Assembly (NCBI GenBank): GCA_023406715.1
Contig: JAEXVC010000236.1
Location: 1 to 26,198, forward strand
Length of the DNA stretch: 26,198 bases
Reading direction: 5' to 3'
Origin: Bacteroidota bacterium
GTDB taxonomy: Bacteria > Bacteroidota > Bacteroidia > Bacteroidales > Tenuifilaceae
The notes under the pieces were generated by a model. That model searched no databases. It was not told the origin of the DNA and saw only the letters and a list, made by a program, of their open reading frames with translations. The translations under genes were made by a program, and so were the position numbers. This document shows positions 14,533 to 22,416 of this stretch, piece after piece (positions within the stretch are counted from its first letter, which is position 1; the number at the start of each line of letters is the position of its first letter).

Positions 14533-16830
14533 ATGCAATTTAATTTCCTAAAGGTTCATTTTGTGTGCTTGCTAATCCTTTTGGTTTCGTACAGCGTTTT
14601 AGCACAGAACGATAAAGAACTGCTAGAGTCTTTGATAAATAGCGCCGAAAAGGCACGCACGTCAAATTCTGATTCGGCCATTGTCTTGGCGCAGAAAGCA
14701 GTAAACCTAGCCTCCGATATTGATGATAAATTTTTGCTTTTAAAGGCTGAGCATACACTTGGTTACTGCTACTACAACCGAAACGATTTTGAATTGGCAT
14801 TAAACCATCTTCAAAAATCGTTAGAACTTGCAAAGGAGCAAAATCAAGAACTTTGGGTTGCAATTAACCTTAACCGAATAGGAAATGTTTATCAACTCAG
14901 GAGCGACTTTGTTCAAGCCCTAAATTCGTATCGGAGTGCTTTGGATATTAACGAGAGGATTAAGGATAAAATCCAAATTGCTCGCACTCAGGTTAACATT
15001 GGGACTGTTTACAGTTTAACAGGAAGCTACCCCAAGGCCATTGAGCATATGTTGCAAGCGTTGGAAACGTATGAGAAGGAGGCCGATAAGGAGGGAATGG
15101 CGTGGACGTCGCTCAGTATAGCCAGACTTTTTAATAGATTGGAAATTTATGACAAGGCACTCCAGTATAATGAGATTGCTCTAAACCAATATCGGAATTT
15201 ACGGAATCAGAATGGTATAACCTTATCGTTAACCGAGCAGGCTAATATATACTACCATTCAGGGTTGAACGATAAAGCTCTCGAAATTGCAAAGCAGGTA
15301 CTAGCATACAATTCCCAAACTCAAAACACCCATGCTATGGCTGCAAACAATTTGCTGATGGGAATAATATACTTTGAACTAAATGATTTGGATAAAGCCA
15401 CAGAGAACCTTGAGAAAGCCCTTAACCTTAAGCAATCTGTGAACGATAGTATTGATGTTTCGAAGTTAAACAGATATCTTGGCGAAATCCAAATTAAAAA
15501 GGGTAACTACTCCGAAGGATTCAAGTATCTTAACTCTGCGCTTACTGTAGCCCAAAAGCAGCGGTTAATGTCCGATGTTAGGGATATATATCTAAGTTTA
15601 TCTTCTGCATATAGATTAAAAGGAGATTTCCGTAATGCATTGGAGAATTATAGTTACCATTCTTCCATCAAGGATAGCATTAATGCTGGCGAAATCTCAA
15701 GGCTTGAAATGCAGTACGATTTTGATAAAAGGGAGCGCGAGCAGGAAATAATAACCAAACAGCGCGAAGCAATGCAGCAGGAGCGATTAGAACGGCAAAG
15801 GATGTTTACTCTCTTTATCTCCATAGCCCTTGTTCTTGCTATTGCATTGGCATTGGTAATCTTTTACTTTTTAAGGGAGAAGCAAAAAATAAACAAGTTA
15901 TTAGTAGCACAGAATCATGAAATACTTAGGCAAAAAGGTGAGATTGAGGATCAAAAGCAGGAGATTGAAGCTCAACGCGATTTGGCAGAACGCCAACGTG
16001 ACCAAATTGCCGACCAACAAAAGCAAATTACCGATAGTATTCGGTATGCGAGCCGGATTCAGGCTGCAGTTCTGCCTCGAACTAATAACCTTAATAACTA
16101 CCTTACTGAGCATTTTGTATACTATCAGCCCAAAAATATTGTAAGTGGCGATTTCTTTTGGACAACACAACTGGCCGACGGTAGAATCGCTGTAGCTGTT
16201 GCGGATTGTACAGGTCATGGTGTGCCAGGGGCTTTTATGAGTATGCTTGGAATTACTCTTATTAAAGAGCTTACAGCGACCCATTGCACCGAGAGCGCTG
16301 GCGACTTACTATTCAAGTTGCGCCAGTTGGTTATCGCATCATTAAACCAAACTGGTGTTGAGGGTGAATCGCACGATGGTATGGATATGAGCCTGGTGCT
16401 TATCGATAAGGAGAAACAAGAACTGGAATATGCTGGGGCATACTTACCCCTTTTAATTGCCAGGAAATCTGAACTTGGTGGCTTTGGATTGGAGCAACCA
16501 GTAGAATCGCATAATGGGTTTTCTATATACGAGTTTAAAGGGAATAAAATGCCAATTGGTTATCATGTTATTGGGGAGAAACCATTCACAAATCACAAAA
16601 TCGGTTACCACAATGGCGATATCTTTTACATGTTCTCCGATGGCTACACCGATCAGTTTGGAGGCCCTTCCAACTTAAAGTATATGCTGATTAATTTTAA
16701 GAGATTGCTACTCGATATTCAAACATTATCACTCAAGGAGCAAATCAAGATTATTGAGCAAAATTTCGAAGATTTTAAGGGTAATCAAAAACAAGTAGAC
16801 GATATTTTGGTTATGGGTTTTAAGGTTTAA
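14533..16830 (+). CDS. TPR-SpoIIE membrane phosphatase
   Basis: 765 residues: signal peptide (about 1-25, ending SVLAQ), TPR repeats in the periplasm (about 65-380, with motifs such as ALNHLQKSLELAKEQ and KAIEHMLQALETYEK), one transmembrane helix (about 426-446), a coiled coil (447-500, rich in Gln/Glu/Lys) and a SpoIIE/PP2C-type Ser/Thr phosphatase domain (about 501-765). The metal-binding motifs are present: SGDFFW (538-543), ADCTGHGVPGAFMS (557-570), FSDGYTDQFGG (701-711) and DDILVMG (756-762). It should therefore be catalytically competent, dephosphorylating a cytoplasmic protein such as an anti-sigma antagonist. The signal is presumably sensed by the TPR part. It is divergent from the Cache-GAF-PAS sensor. 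Confidence 0.92.
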   Translation: MQFNFLKVHFVCLLILLVSYSVLAQNDKELLESLINSAEKARTSNSDSAIVLAQKAVNLASDIDDKFLLLKAEHTLGYCYYNRNDFELALNHLQKSLELAKEQNQELWVAINLNRIGNVYQLRSDFVQALNSYRSALDINERIKDKIQIARTQVNIGTVYSLTGSYPKAIEHMLQALETYEKEADKEGMAWTSLSIARLFNRLEIYDKALQYNEIALNQYRNLRNQNGITLSLTEQANIYYHSGLNDKALEIAKQVLAYNSQTQNTHAMAANNLLMGIIYFELNDLDKATENLEKALNLKQSVNDSIDVSKLNRYLGEIQIKKGNYSEGFKYLNSALTVAQKQRLMSDVRDIYLSLSSAYRLKGDFRNALENYSYHSSIKDSINAGEISRLEMQYDFDKREREQEIITKQREAMQQERLERQRMFTLFISIALVLAIALALVIFYFLREKQKINKLLVAQNHEILRQKGEIEDQKQEIEAQRDLAERQRDQIADQQKQITDSIRYASRIQAAVLPRTNNLNNYLTEHFVYYQPKNIVSGDFFWTTQLADGRIAVAVADCTGHGVPGAFMSMLGITLIKELTATHCTESAGDLLFKLRQLVIASLNQTGVEGESHDGMDMSLVLIDKEKQELEYAGAYLPLLIARKSELGGFGLEQPVESHNGFSIYEFKGNKMPIGYHVIGEKPFTNHKIGYHNGDIFYMFSDGYTDQFGGPSNLKYMLINFKRLLLDIQTLSLKEQIKIIEQNFEDFKGNQKQVDDILVMGFKV

Positions 16831-16862
16831 TCGATTTTTGTAACGCAACCCTCTAATAAATC

Positions 16863-17621
16863 ATGAAACTGTTAGTTTTATCGGATTTGCATATTGACAC
16901 TGGCGATAAGTTTGGAACTTTTGGCTGGAAAGCTAAGAAGTTTATCAAAATCCTCGACGATATTATTAAACACTACGGAGTTGATCAGGTTATTCTGAAC
17001 GGCGATGTGTTTGAACTTTATAAGTACACCTATACCGATATTGTTGCAAGAAATAAGTTCTTAATTGATTATTTTGATAGCAACGGATTTATTTACATTA
17101 GGGGGAATCATGATTTATGGAATCCTAAAGCCAAGGATCATTTCAATATAACAAATTCACAAGGTAAAACAATACACGTTGAGCACGGACACAATGCCGA
17201 TTTCCTTAATGGAACTTCAATAGGTAGGTTAATTGGTAAATTAGGCTTTTACTTTCTGAGGTTTATTGTGAAAATGAAATGGGCAGAGCGATTGTACTTC
17301 AAAATTGTGGAGTACGATGACGAGGTTAATCGCGTCCCTCGAAAGTATAATTCCTATAAATACCTGCTTTATGCGTTAAAGTTACTTCGAAGGTACGATT
17401 TAGTTATACTTGGTCACACTCATAAGTTAGAGCTGCATAAGATGTACTACATAAACCAACGCAAACAGTACTTAAACTGTGGAACTTGTTCGCTTGGACG
17501 TTTTCAGGCAGTGCTGGTTGATACAGAAACTCTCGCCAATGAAACCATAAAAGTTGGGCGTAAAGTAGAGTTTTCTGTTGAGGATTTACCCGTTTTCCCA
17601 TCAAGGCCCACTATTACTTAG
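16863..17621 (+). CDS. Calcineurin-like metallophosphoesterase (LpxH-like family)
   Basis: 252 residues with the complete two-metal motif set: SDLHID (Asp8, His10), NGDVFEL (Asp48), RGNHDLW (Asn82, His83), EHGHN (His108, His110) and GHTHK (His185, His187). Length and the HGH/GHTH spacing resemble UDP-2,3-diacylglucosamine hydrolase and related enzymes. However, the diagnostic GNRDF of LpxH is GNHDL here, so I do not assign LpxH. The substrate is unknown; a phosphoester or pyrophosphate in the cytoplasm or at the membrane is likely. It follows the SpoIIE gene after 32 bases without a terminator and may be co-transcribed with it. Confidence 0.85.
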   Translation: MKLLVLSDLHIDTGDKFGTFGWKAKKFIKILDDIIKHYGVDQVILNGDVFELYKYTYTDIVARNKFLIDYFDSNGFIYIRGNHDLWNPKAKDHFNITNSQGKTIHVEHGHNADFLNGTSIGRLIGKLGFYFLRFIVKMKWAERLYFKIVEYDDEVNRVPRKYNSYKYLLYALKLLRRYDLVILGHTHKLELHKMYYINQRKQYLNCGTCSLGRFQAVLVDTETLANETIKVGRKVEFSVEDLPVFPSRPTIT

Positions 17622-17653
17622 GCAATAAATTATTTAAAATCGATAAAATATTT

Positions 17654-17699
17654 TGACGTATTATTGCGTCATAATATTTATTGACGTATATTTGCGTTA
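17654..17699 (+). promoter_or_regulatory. arsRM promoter with four alternating TGACG/CGTCA operator half-sites
   Basis: Two 18-base imperfect palindromes, TGACGTATTATTGCGTCA (17654-17671) and TGACGTATATTTGCGTTA (17682-17699), agree at 15 of 18 bases with starts 28 bases apart. Half-sites begin at 17654, 17667, 17682 and 17695. The second palindrome contains TATATTTG (17687-17694), an exact -7 element. ATTG at 17663-17666 lies 20 bases upstream in the first palindrome and can serve as -33. Repressor bound here would cover the promoter, so autorepression by the ArsR encoded 62 bases downstream is the simplest reading. Confidence 0.75.
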
Positions 17700-17761
17700 T
17701 AAATAGTTTTTAGCACGAGATTTTTTTAGGTGTCTCCTGCTTGAAATCAAATTAATTCCAT

Positions 17762-18097
17762 ATGGTTTTAGCTAAAACAGAACTTTTTGACAACGATTTG
17801 CAAAGCTGCGCAGAACTTTGCAAGGCATTGTCACATCCCGCCCGGTTGGCAATTCTAAAATTTTTGTCCGATGCTAAGATGTGCATCACTGGTGATATAA
17901 CAGAGGAATTGCCTTTAAGTAGAACAACTGTAAATCAGCACCTAAAAGAGCTCAAGGATGTTGGTTTAATTGTTGGCGTTACTGAGGGCGTTAAAACTAA
18001 TTATTGCCTTAACCCCCAAAGAGTTGAGGAACTAAAAAAAGCAATTCAATCCTACTTGGATATGTTAGACACAACTGGATGTAATTGCTGTAAGTAA
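17762..18097 (+). CDS. arsR: ArsR/SmtB-family metalloregulator, probably arsenic-responsive
   Basis: 111 residues with the winged-helix ArsR pattern: CKALSHPARLAILKFL (20-35), the recognition helix LSRTTVNQHLKELKDVGLI (52-70) and a beta-wing (VGVTEGVKTNYCL, 71-83). The classic ELCVCD metal motif in helix 3 is missing; that segment reads CITGDITEE with one Cys (41). Other Cys residues are C16, C20 and C82 and a C-terminal CNCC (107-110). The C-terminal cluster is a likely As(III) or Sb(III) site, as in ArsR types that place thiols outside helix 3. Family members dissociate from DNA on binding the metalloid. The function is inferred from arsM, which starts 31 bases later. Confidence 0.85.
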   Translation: MVLAKTELFDNDLQSCAELCKALSHPARLAILKFLSDAKMCITGDITEELPLSRTTVNQHLKELKDVGLIVGVTEGVKTNYCLNPQRVEELKKAIQSYLDMLDTTGCNCCK

Positions 18098-18128
18098 TCA
18101 CTAATTCATTAACAAAAAAATTTAAATT

Positions 18129-18962
18129 ATGGATCAAAAGGATATTAAGCAAACCGTTAAGGAGAAGTATAGCCAAATAGCCATGCAATCGAAACAGGAG
18201 AACGAATCATCGTGTTGTGGTGCAACAGGATGTTGCTCTGGTGTTGATTACACAATATTTAGCGAAAATTATAATCAAGTTAAAGGCTATAATGCCGATG
18301 CAGATTTAGGCTTAGGATGTGGCATCCCCACAGAGTATGCTAAAATTAAGGAGGGCGATACGGTAGTTGACCTTGGCTCTGGTGCAGGAAACGATTGTTT
18401 TGTGGCTCGTGCAATTGTGGGTGAATACGGTAAGGTTGTTGGCATTGACATGACCGAGGCCATGATATCAAAGGCACGTGAGAATGCAAAGAGACTAAAC
18501 TACAGCAATGTGGAGTTTGTGCTCGGGGATATTGAGAGTATGCCTCTCAATGCAAAAGTTGCCGACGTGGTAATTAGCAATTGTGTGCTGAATCTTGTTC
18601 CAAATAAGCAAAAAGCCTTTGAGGAGATTTACAGGATTCTGAAAAATGGTGGACATTTTTCAATTTCGGATGTAGTTATTAAAGGCGAGTTGCCCGATAA
18701 AATTAAGCAAGCCGCCGAAATGTATGCCGGATGTGTTGCTGGCGCAATTGATAAGGACGAGTACGTTGGGATTATTGAACATACCGGATTTGTTGATGTT
18801 ACAATTCAAAAAGAAAAGCAAATTAGCGTTCCAGATGAGATATTGCTTAATTTTTTGAGTGAATCTGAATTAAAAACATTCAAAGATGCTGGAACTGGAA
18901 TTTATAGTATTACTATTTACGGTAAGAAATCTAAGGGATGCGGATGCGGATGTAATTGCTAG
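18129..18962 (+). CDS. arsM: Arsenite methyltransferase
   Basis: 277 residues with the SAM-binding motif VVDLGSGAGNDC (79-90) and the three Cys that bind As(III) in the family: C64 (LGLGCGIPT), C152 (ISNCVLNLV) and C202 (YAGCVAGA). Two extra Cys clusters are present, CCGATGCC (29-36) near the N-terminus and CGCGCNC (271-277) at the very end. ArsM transfers methyl groups from SAM to trivalent arsenic, giving methylated and volatile arsenicals. The gene forms an operon with arsR and is closed by a strong hairpin. No arsenite efflux pump, arsenate reductase or arsenic chaperone lies in the window, so detoxification here is by methylation alone unless other ars genes are elsewhere. Confidence 0.93.
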   Translation: MDQKDIKQTVKEKYSQIAMQSKQENESSCCGATGCCSGVDYTIFSENYNQVKGYNADADLGLGCGIPTEYAKIKEGDTVVDLGSGAGNDCFVARAIVGEYGKVVGIDMTEAMISKARENAKRLNYSNVEFVLGDIESMPLNAKVADVVISNCVLNLVPNKQKAFEEIYRILKNGGHFSISDVVIKGELPDKIKQAAEMYAGCVAGAIDKDEYVGIIEHTGFVDVTIQKEKQISVPDEILLNFLSESELKTFKDAGTGIYSITIYGKKSKGCGCGCNC

Positions 18963-18967
18963 AAGTA

Positions 18968-18999
18968 TTAAAGGCCACTTAAACGTGGCCTTTAATTTT
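18968..18999 (+). terminator. Terminator of the arsRM operon
   Basis: TTAAAGGCCAC (18968-18978) and GTGGCCTTTAA (18985-18995) form a perfect 11-bp stem with a 6-base loop, followed by TTTT. It begins 6 bases after the arsM stop. Confidence 0.88.
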
Positions 19000-19152
19000 G
19001 TAATATGAAATTATTTTGGTTCTTAATAGAAGTAATTATTCATTGAATCATTTTCCAATATGAATGATTTCAGGTTTTGCTATTTTTTAGGGATAACTAA
19101 ACAATATATCACGCTTACGTGTTTATCACTTCATTAACCTAAATTTAAAAAT

Positions 19153-19695
19153 ATGAAAAAACTTGTTTCAACTATTGCAGTATTAGCAGTTGTTAGTGCT
19201 TTATTCATTTCTTGCGAAAAGGATGAGGAAAGTTTGTCTAACTCGGTAACCATTGAGGGAACTTTTACAATAGGAGAAAAAACTTATACTAATCCCACAT
19301 TTAACCTAGGAGAGCCCGATGCACATGTCGGTTACCTTGTTAATTATGGCATAGCAAAAGAGTATAATGGTATCTATATTGGACACGAAGAGAATGTGGA
19401 TTTGGGCGAAAATGTTGAGTTGGAGTATTACTTCCAAATTTATAGCGCACAGGTTGGTGAAACAACTATGTATAGTGAGTTTGAAATCTACTTAAACCTT
19501 CCTGTTAAAGAGTCAGGTCTTTATATCTATAGTAGTAACGCATCAGTAAACGTTACAAAGATTGACGAAGTGGGAGGATATATCGAAGGTACATACGAAG
19601 GAGATTTTTATTATGCGAATAAGGGCAGTGAAGCACCTTTCTACTTAAAAGGAAAGTTTAAAGTAAAACGAACAAATGCCCCTGTAGTTTATTAG
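19153..19695 (+). CDS. Small predicted lipoprotein, function unknown
   Basis: 180 residues. The N-terminus is a type II signal with a lipobox (ALFISC, Cys21) followed by acidic residues (EKDEES), which fits a lipoprotein exported past the inner membrane. The rest is beta-rich (VTIEGTFTIGEKTYTN; IEGTYEGDFYY; KGKFKVKR), resembling small lipocalin-like or beta-sandwich lipoproteins, but I do not recognise a family. It is flanked by the arsRM terminator on one side and the terminator shared with tsf on the other, so it is monocistronic. About 150 bases upstream show no clear promoter. Confidence 0.75.
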   Translation: MKKLVSTIAVLAVVSALFISCEKDEESLSNSVTIEGTFTIGEKTYTNPTFNLGEPDAHVGYLVNYGIAKEYNGIYIGHEENVDLGENVELEYYFQIYSAQVGETTMYSEFEIYLNLPVKESGLYIYSSNASVNVTKIDEVGGYIEGTYEGDFYYANKGSEAPFYLKGKFKVKRTNAPVVY

Positions 19696-19715
19696 TTACT
19701 CCATTAAGAGAAAAG

Positions 19716-19743
19716 AAAAACCCCAAGATTCCTTGGGGTTTTT
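19716..19743. terminator. Bidirectional terminator between the lipoprotein gene and tsf
   Basis: AAAAACCCCAAG (19716-19727) and CTTGGGGTTTTT (19732-19743) form a perfect 12-bp stem with an ATTC loop and U-runs in either direction. It lies between convergent genes. Confidence 0.92.
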
Positions 19744-19761
19744 AGTTGTATTGAATTTATG

Positions 19762-20589
19762 CTATGCGTTTAGCGAAACACGTTTAAAAGCAACAATCTT
19801 CAAATCCTTATCAATGCTTTGAAGGTACTGACGGATAGTCATTTTGTTATCCTTAACGAAGTCTTGATTCATAAGAGTGCTCTCTTTGAAGAATTTCTGA
19901 AGTTTACCTTCAGCAATTTTGTCAAGCATATTTTCTGGCTTGCCTTCCAAACGAGCTTGCTCACGACCAATTTCAAACTCTTTCTTCTTAACATCTTCAG
20001 GAACATCATCCTTGTCGATAGAAACTGGGCTCATGGCCGCAATTTGCATTGCAATATCTTTACCTGCTTGCAAATCGATAACCTTGTTAAAGCCTACCAT
20101 GGTAGCAAGTTTGTTACCTGGGTGGATGTATGGAACAACAAAAGTAGCATCAATTTGATCGTAGTACGATAAATCAACCTTTTCGCCAGTTACACCTGAG
20201 AACTCAGCAACCATGTCGGAAATTTTTCTTCCATCAATGGATAGATCTTTAAGAGCATCTAGGTTTGCAGGAGCCTTCTCAAGGGCAATCTCAAGAATTT
20301 TTTGTGTGAAACCAACAAAGTCAGCATTTTTTGCAACAAAGTCAGTTTCGCAGTTTAATACTACCATTGCACCGCGGGTTGCGTTTGCGTTTACTTTCGA
20401 TAAACCAGCACCTTCGCCAGCTTCTCTGCCTGCACGTTTGGTTGCAATAGCTTTTCCGCGTTCGCGGATTATTTCAATCGCTTTATCGATATCGCCATTA
20501 GCTTCAACCAATGCATTTTTGCAGTCCATCATACCTGCACCGGTCATTTTTCTTAGTTTGGCAACATCAGCAGCTGTTACTTCGGCCAT
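19762..20589 (-). CDS. tsf: Translation elongation factor Ts
   Basis: 275 residues with the EF-Ts signatures: an N-terminal UBA-like domain (AADVAKLRKMTGAGMMDCKNAL, 6-27), NCETDFVAKNADF carrying the TDFV motif that displaces Mg2+ from EF-Tu, a subdomain with VPYIHPGNKLATMVGF, and a C-terminal segment. EF-Ts catalyses GDP/GTP exchange on EF-Tu. It is last in the operon rplM-rpsI-rpsB-tsf, 24 bases after rpsB, and is followed by a terminator shared with the convergent lipoprotein gene. Confidence 0.97.
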   Translation of the reverse strand: MAEVTAADVAKLRKMTGAGMMDCKNALVEANGDIDKAIEIIRERGKAIATKRAGREAGEGAGLSKVNANATRGAMVVLNCETDFVAKNADFVGFTQKILEIALEKAPANLDALKDLSIDGRKISDMVAEFSGVTGEKVDLSYYDQIDATFVVPYIHPGNKLATMVGFNKVIDLQAGKDIAMQIAAMSPVSIDKDDVPEDVKKKEFEIGREQARLEGKPENMLDKIAEGKLQKFFKESTLMNQDFVKDNKMTIRQYLQSIDKDLKIVAFKRVSLNA

Positions 20590-20613
20590 TTTTATAATCG
20601 TTTAAAGTAAATA

Positions 20614-21453
20614 CTATTCGTCATCTTCGCTGTCAGCAGCGCTATCATCAGCGTCTTCAACCTTTGCTACTTCTGCGTCATCGGCTTTTTTAACACCTTT
20701 GCGAGCGCGAGTTTTGGTTGTTTCGTCTTTCTTCTCTTTTGCTGCTGGCTCTTTTTCTTTTTCAGCCTTTCTTTCCTCTAAACCTTCCTCAATTGCTTTC
20801 GACATAATGTCAACAATAAGAGCGATAGATTTTGAAGCATCGTCGTTAGCTGGTATTACAAAGTCAATTGGAGTAGGATCACAACAGGTATCAACCATTG
20901 CAAATACCGGGATATTTAATCTTTTAGCTTCGTGTACGGCGATGTACTCTTTCTGAACGTCTACTACGAAAAGCGCAGCAGGAAGTCGGTTAAGATCGGA
21001 GATAGAACCTAAGTTTTTCTCTAACTTAGCGCGTTGACGTGAAATTTGAAGTTTTTCACGTTTCGACAGGTTGTTGAAAGTGCCATCGGTCATCATTTTA
21101 TCGATGGACGACATTTTCTTAACTGCCTTACGAATAGTAGGGAAGTTTGTTAGCATACCACCAGGCCAGCGCTCGGTAACATATGGCATGTTTACCTGTT
21201 TTACGCGTTCTGCAACAATTTCCTTAGCTTGTTTTTTTGTGGCAACAAATAGGATTTTACGTCCTGATTTGGCAATTTGCTTAACTGCAGCGGCAGCTTC
21301 ATCAACTTTAACTACTGTTTTGTGTAGGTCAATGATATGAATACCATTGTTCTCCATAAAAATGTATGGAGCCATCTTTGGGTTCCACTTACGTTTTAGG
21401 TGGCCAAAGTGTACACCTGCATCAAGTAGGTCTTTAAAATTTGTTCTTGACAT
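20614..21453 (-). CDS. rpsB: 30S ribosomal protein S2
   Basis: 279 residues. The family start is clear (RTNFKDLLDAGVHFGHLKRKWNPKMAPYIF), as are ATKKQAKEIV, WPGGMLTNF, LPAALFVVD and IPVFAMVDTCCDPTPIDFVIPANDDASKSI. S2 is a late-assembling protein on the 30S platform that helps bind S1. From about residue 222 a low-complexity tail of alternating Lys/Glu and then Asp/Ala/Ser extends to the C-terminus, longer than in E. coli S2. Its 112-base leader after rpsI carries a predicted three-way junction (21478-21540). The bases before the ATG are A-rich, without a Shine-Dalgarno sequence. Confidence 0.97.
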   Translation of the reverse strand: MSRTNFKDLLDAGVHFGHLKRKWNPKMAPYIFMENNGIHIIDLHKTVVKVDEAAAAVKQIAKSGRKILFVATKKQAKEIVAERVKQVNMPYVTERWPGGMLTNFPTIRKAVKKMSSIDKMMTDGTFNNLSKREKLQISRQRAKLEKNLGSISDLNRLPAALFVVDVQKEYIAVHEAKRLNIPVFAMVDTCCDPTPIDFVIPANDDASKSIALIVDIMSKAIEEGLEERKAEKEKEPAAKEKKDETTKTRARKGVKKADDAEVAKVEDADDSAADSEDDE

Positions 21454-21477
21454 TTTGTTTTCTTCGTTTAGATTTTA

Positions 21478-21540
21478 TTGGCAATCGCACAGTAGTCCCT
21501 TTCGGGAGTCTGGGCAATTTATTACTAAACTGCCTGCCAA
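21478..21540 (-). promoter_or_regulatory. Predicted structured leader (three-way junction) upstream of rpsB
   Basis: Read on the minus strand, P1 pairs UUGGCA (21540-21535) with UGCCAA (21483-21478). P2 follows at once: GGCAGUUUA / UAAAUUGCC (21534-21526 with 21521-21513, one G-U pair) capped by a GUAA tetraloop. P3 follows at once: CAG / CUG (21512-21510 with 21492-21490), a small internal loop, then UCCC / GGGA capped by GAAA. A 6-base linker returns to P1. P1 ends 24 bases before the rpsB ATG. There is no U-run, so it is not a terminator. Autoregulation by S2 is inferred. Confidence 0.6.
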
Positions 21541-21565
21541 ATAATTAATAAATTTGATAATTCTC

Positions 21566-21952
21566 TTAACGTTTGCTGAACTGGAATCTCTTCCTTGCTT
21601 TTGGCTGACCTGGCTTCTTACGCTCAACTTCGCGTGGGTCGCGGGTCATAAATCCGTGAGCTTTAAGAGCTGGTTTGTTCTCAGCGTTGAATTCAACTAA
21701 AGCACGAGCAATACCTAGGCGTAAAGCCTCTGCTTGTCCTTTTTCGCCACCACCATCAAGGGTTACTTTGATATCAAAGTTTTCGGTTACGTTAAGAACC
21801 ATCAAAGGTTGTTTTACTACGTAGTGAAGTAGCTCAGAGCTGAAGTAATCTTTTAAGTCTCTACCATTTATGGTGATATTGCCCTTACCTTCTTTAAGGT
21901 AAACACGGGCAACTGCAGACTTTCTTCTTCCTAATCCGTTATAAACCTGCAT
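21566..21952 (-). CDS. rpsI: 30S ribosomal protein S9
   Basis: 128 residues with the S9 pattern: GLGRRKSAVARVYLKEGKG near the N-terminus, a central domain with VTLDGGGEKGQAEALRLGIARAL and the conserved C-terminal tail KARKRFQFSKR, whose terminal SKR reaches the ribosomal P-site tRNA. It lies 7 bases after rplM, the pairing seen in most bacteria, and 112 bases before rpsB. Length is normal. Confidence 0.97.
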   Translation of the reverse strand: MQVYNGLGRRKSAVARVYLKEGKGNITINGRDLKDYFSSELLHYVVKQPLMVLNVTENFDIKVTLDGGGEKGQAEALRLGIARALVEFNAENKPALKAHGFMTRDPREVERKKPGQPKARKRFQFSKR

Positions 21953-21959
21953 AAGTTAA

Positions 21960-22415
21960 CTATTTAATTGTGCTTAATTCAATTTGCTTGGGTTTTTGAG
22001 CCTCGTGTGGGTGCTCATTACCAGCATAAACGTAAAGGTTTCTGAAAACAGCATTAGCTAATCTGTTTTTTGGCAGCATACCTTTAACAGCATGTTCGAT
22101 AACCCAAATTGGTTTGCGATGAAGCATTTCCTTTGGGGTAGCAAAGCGTTGTCCTCCAGGGAAACCTGTGTGACGAACATACTCTTTGTCAGTTAACTTG
22201 CGTCCGGTTAAACGAACTTTCTCAGCGTTGATAATGATTACATTATCGCCGCAATCAACGTGTGGTGTGTAATTGGGTTTGTGCTTGCCGCGTAGCATTT
22301 TAGCAACTTGGCTCGATAACCTACCAAGAACTTGGTCGGTTGCATCAATTACTACCCACTCTTTTGTAACGGTTGCCTTATTGGCCATTACCGTTCTGTA
22401 ACTTAATGTGTCCAC
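21960..22415 (-). CDS. rplM: 50S ribosomal protein L13
   Basis: 151 residues with the L13 signatures KEWVVIDATDQVLGRLSSQVAKMLRGKHKPNYTPHVDCGD (19-58, abbreviated), VRLTGRKLTDKEY and PLNP-like region HRKPIWVIEHAVKGMLPKNRL. L13 is an early assembly protein of the large subunit. The start codon is GTG at 22415, giving MDTLSYRTVMANKATV, which matches the usual N-terminus of Bacteroidota L13. The internal ATG at residue 10 would remove conserved residues. An AGGAG lies 6 bases before the GTG, a rare clear Shine-Dalgarno for this phylum. It heads the operon rplM-rpsI-rpsB-tsf. Confidence 0.96.
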   Translation of the reverse strand: MDTLSYRTVMANKATVTKEWVVIDATDQVLGRLSSQVAKMLRGKHKPNYTPHVDCGDNVIIINAEKVRLTGRKLTDKEYVRHTGFPGGQRFATPKEMLHRKPIWVIEHAVKGMLPKNRLANAVFRNLYVYAGNEHPHEAQKPKQIELSTIK

Positions 22416-22416
22416 T

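Noticed and set aside
14359..14538. N-terminal extension of the sensor reading frame up to 14538
   Set aside because: The extra 60 residues have no domain character, overlap the divergent TPR-SpoIIE start and precede the natural start MRLNMKIG next to the first membrane helix.
16863..17621. Naming the metallophosphoesterase LpxH
   Set aside because: The LpxH-typical GNRDF motif is GNHDL here, so only the broader calcineurin-like family is supported.
20213..20605. Long plus-strand open frame opposite tsf, and similar frames opposite rpsB and the sensor gene
   Set aside because: These are shadows of well-supported genes on the other strand and show no recognisable protein features.
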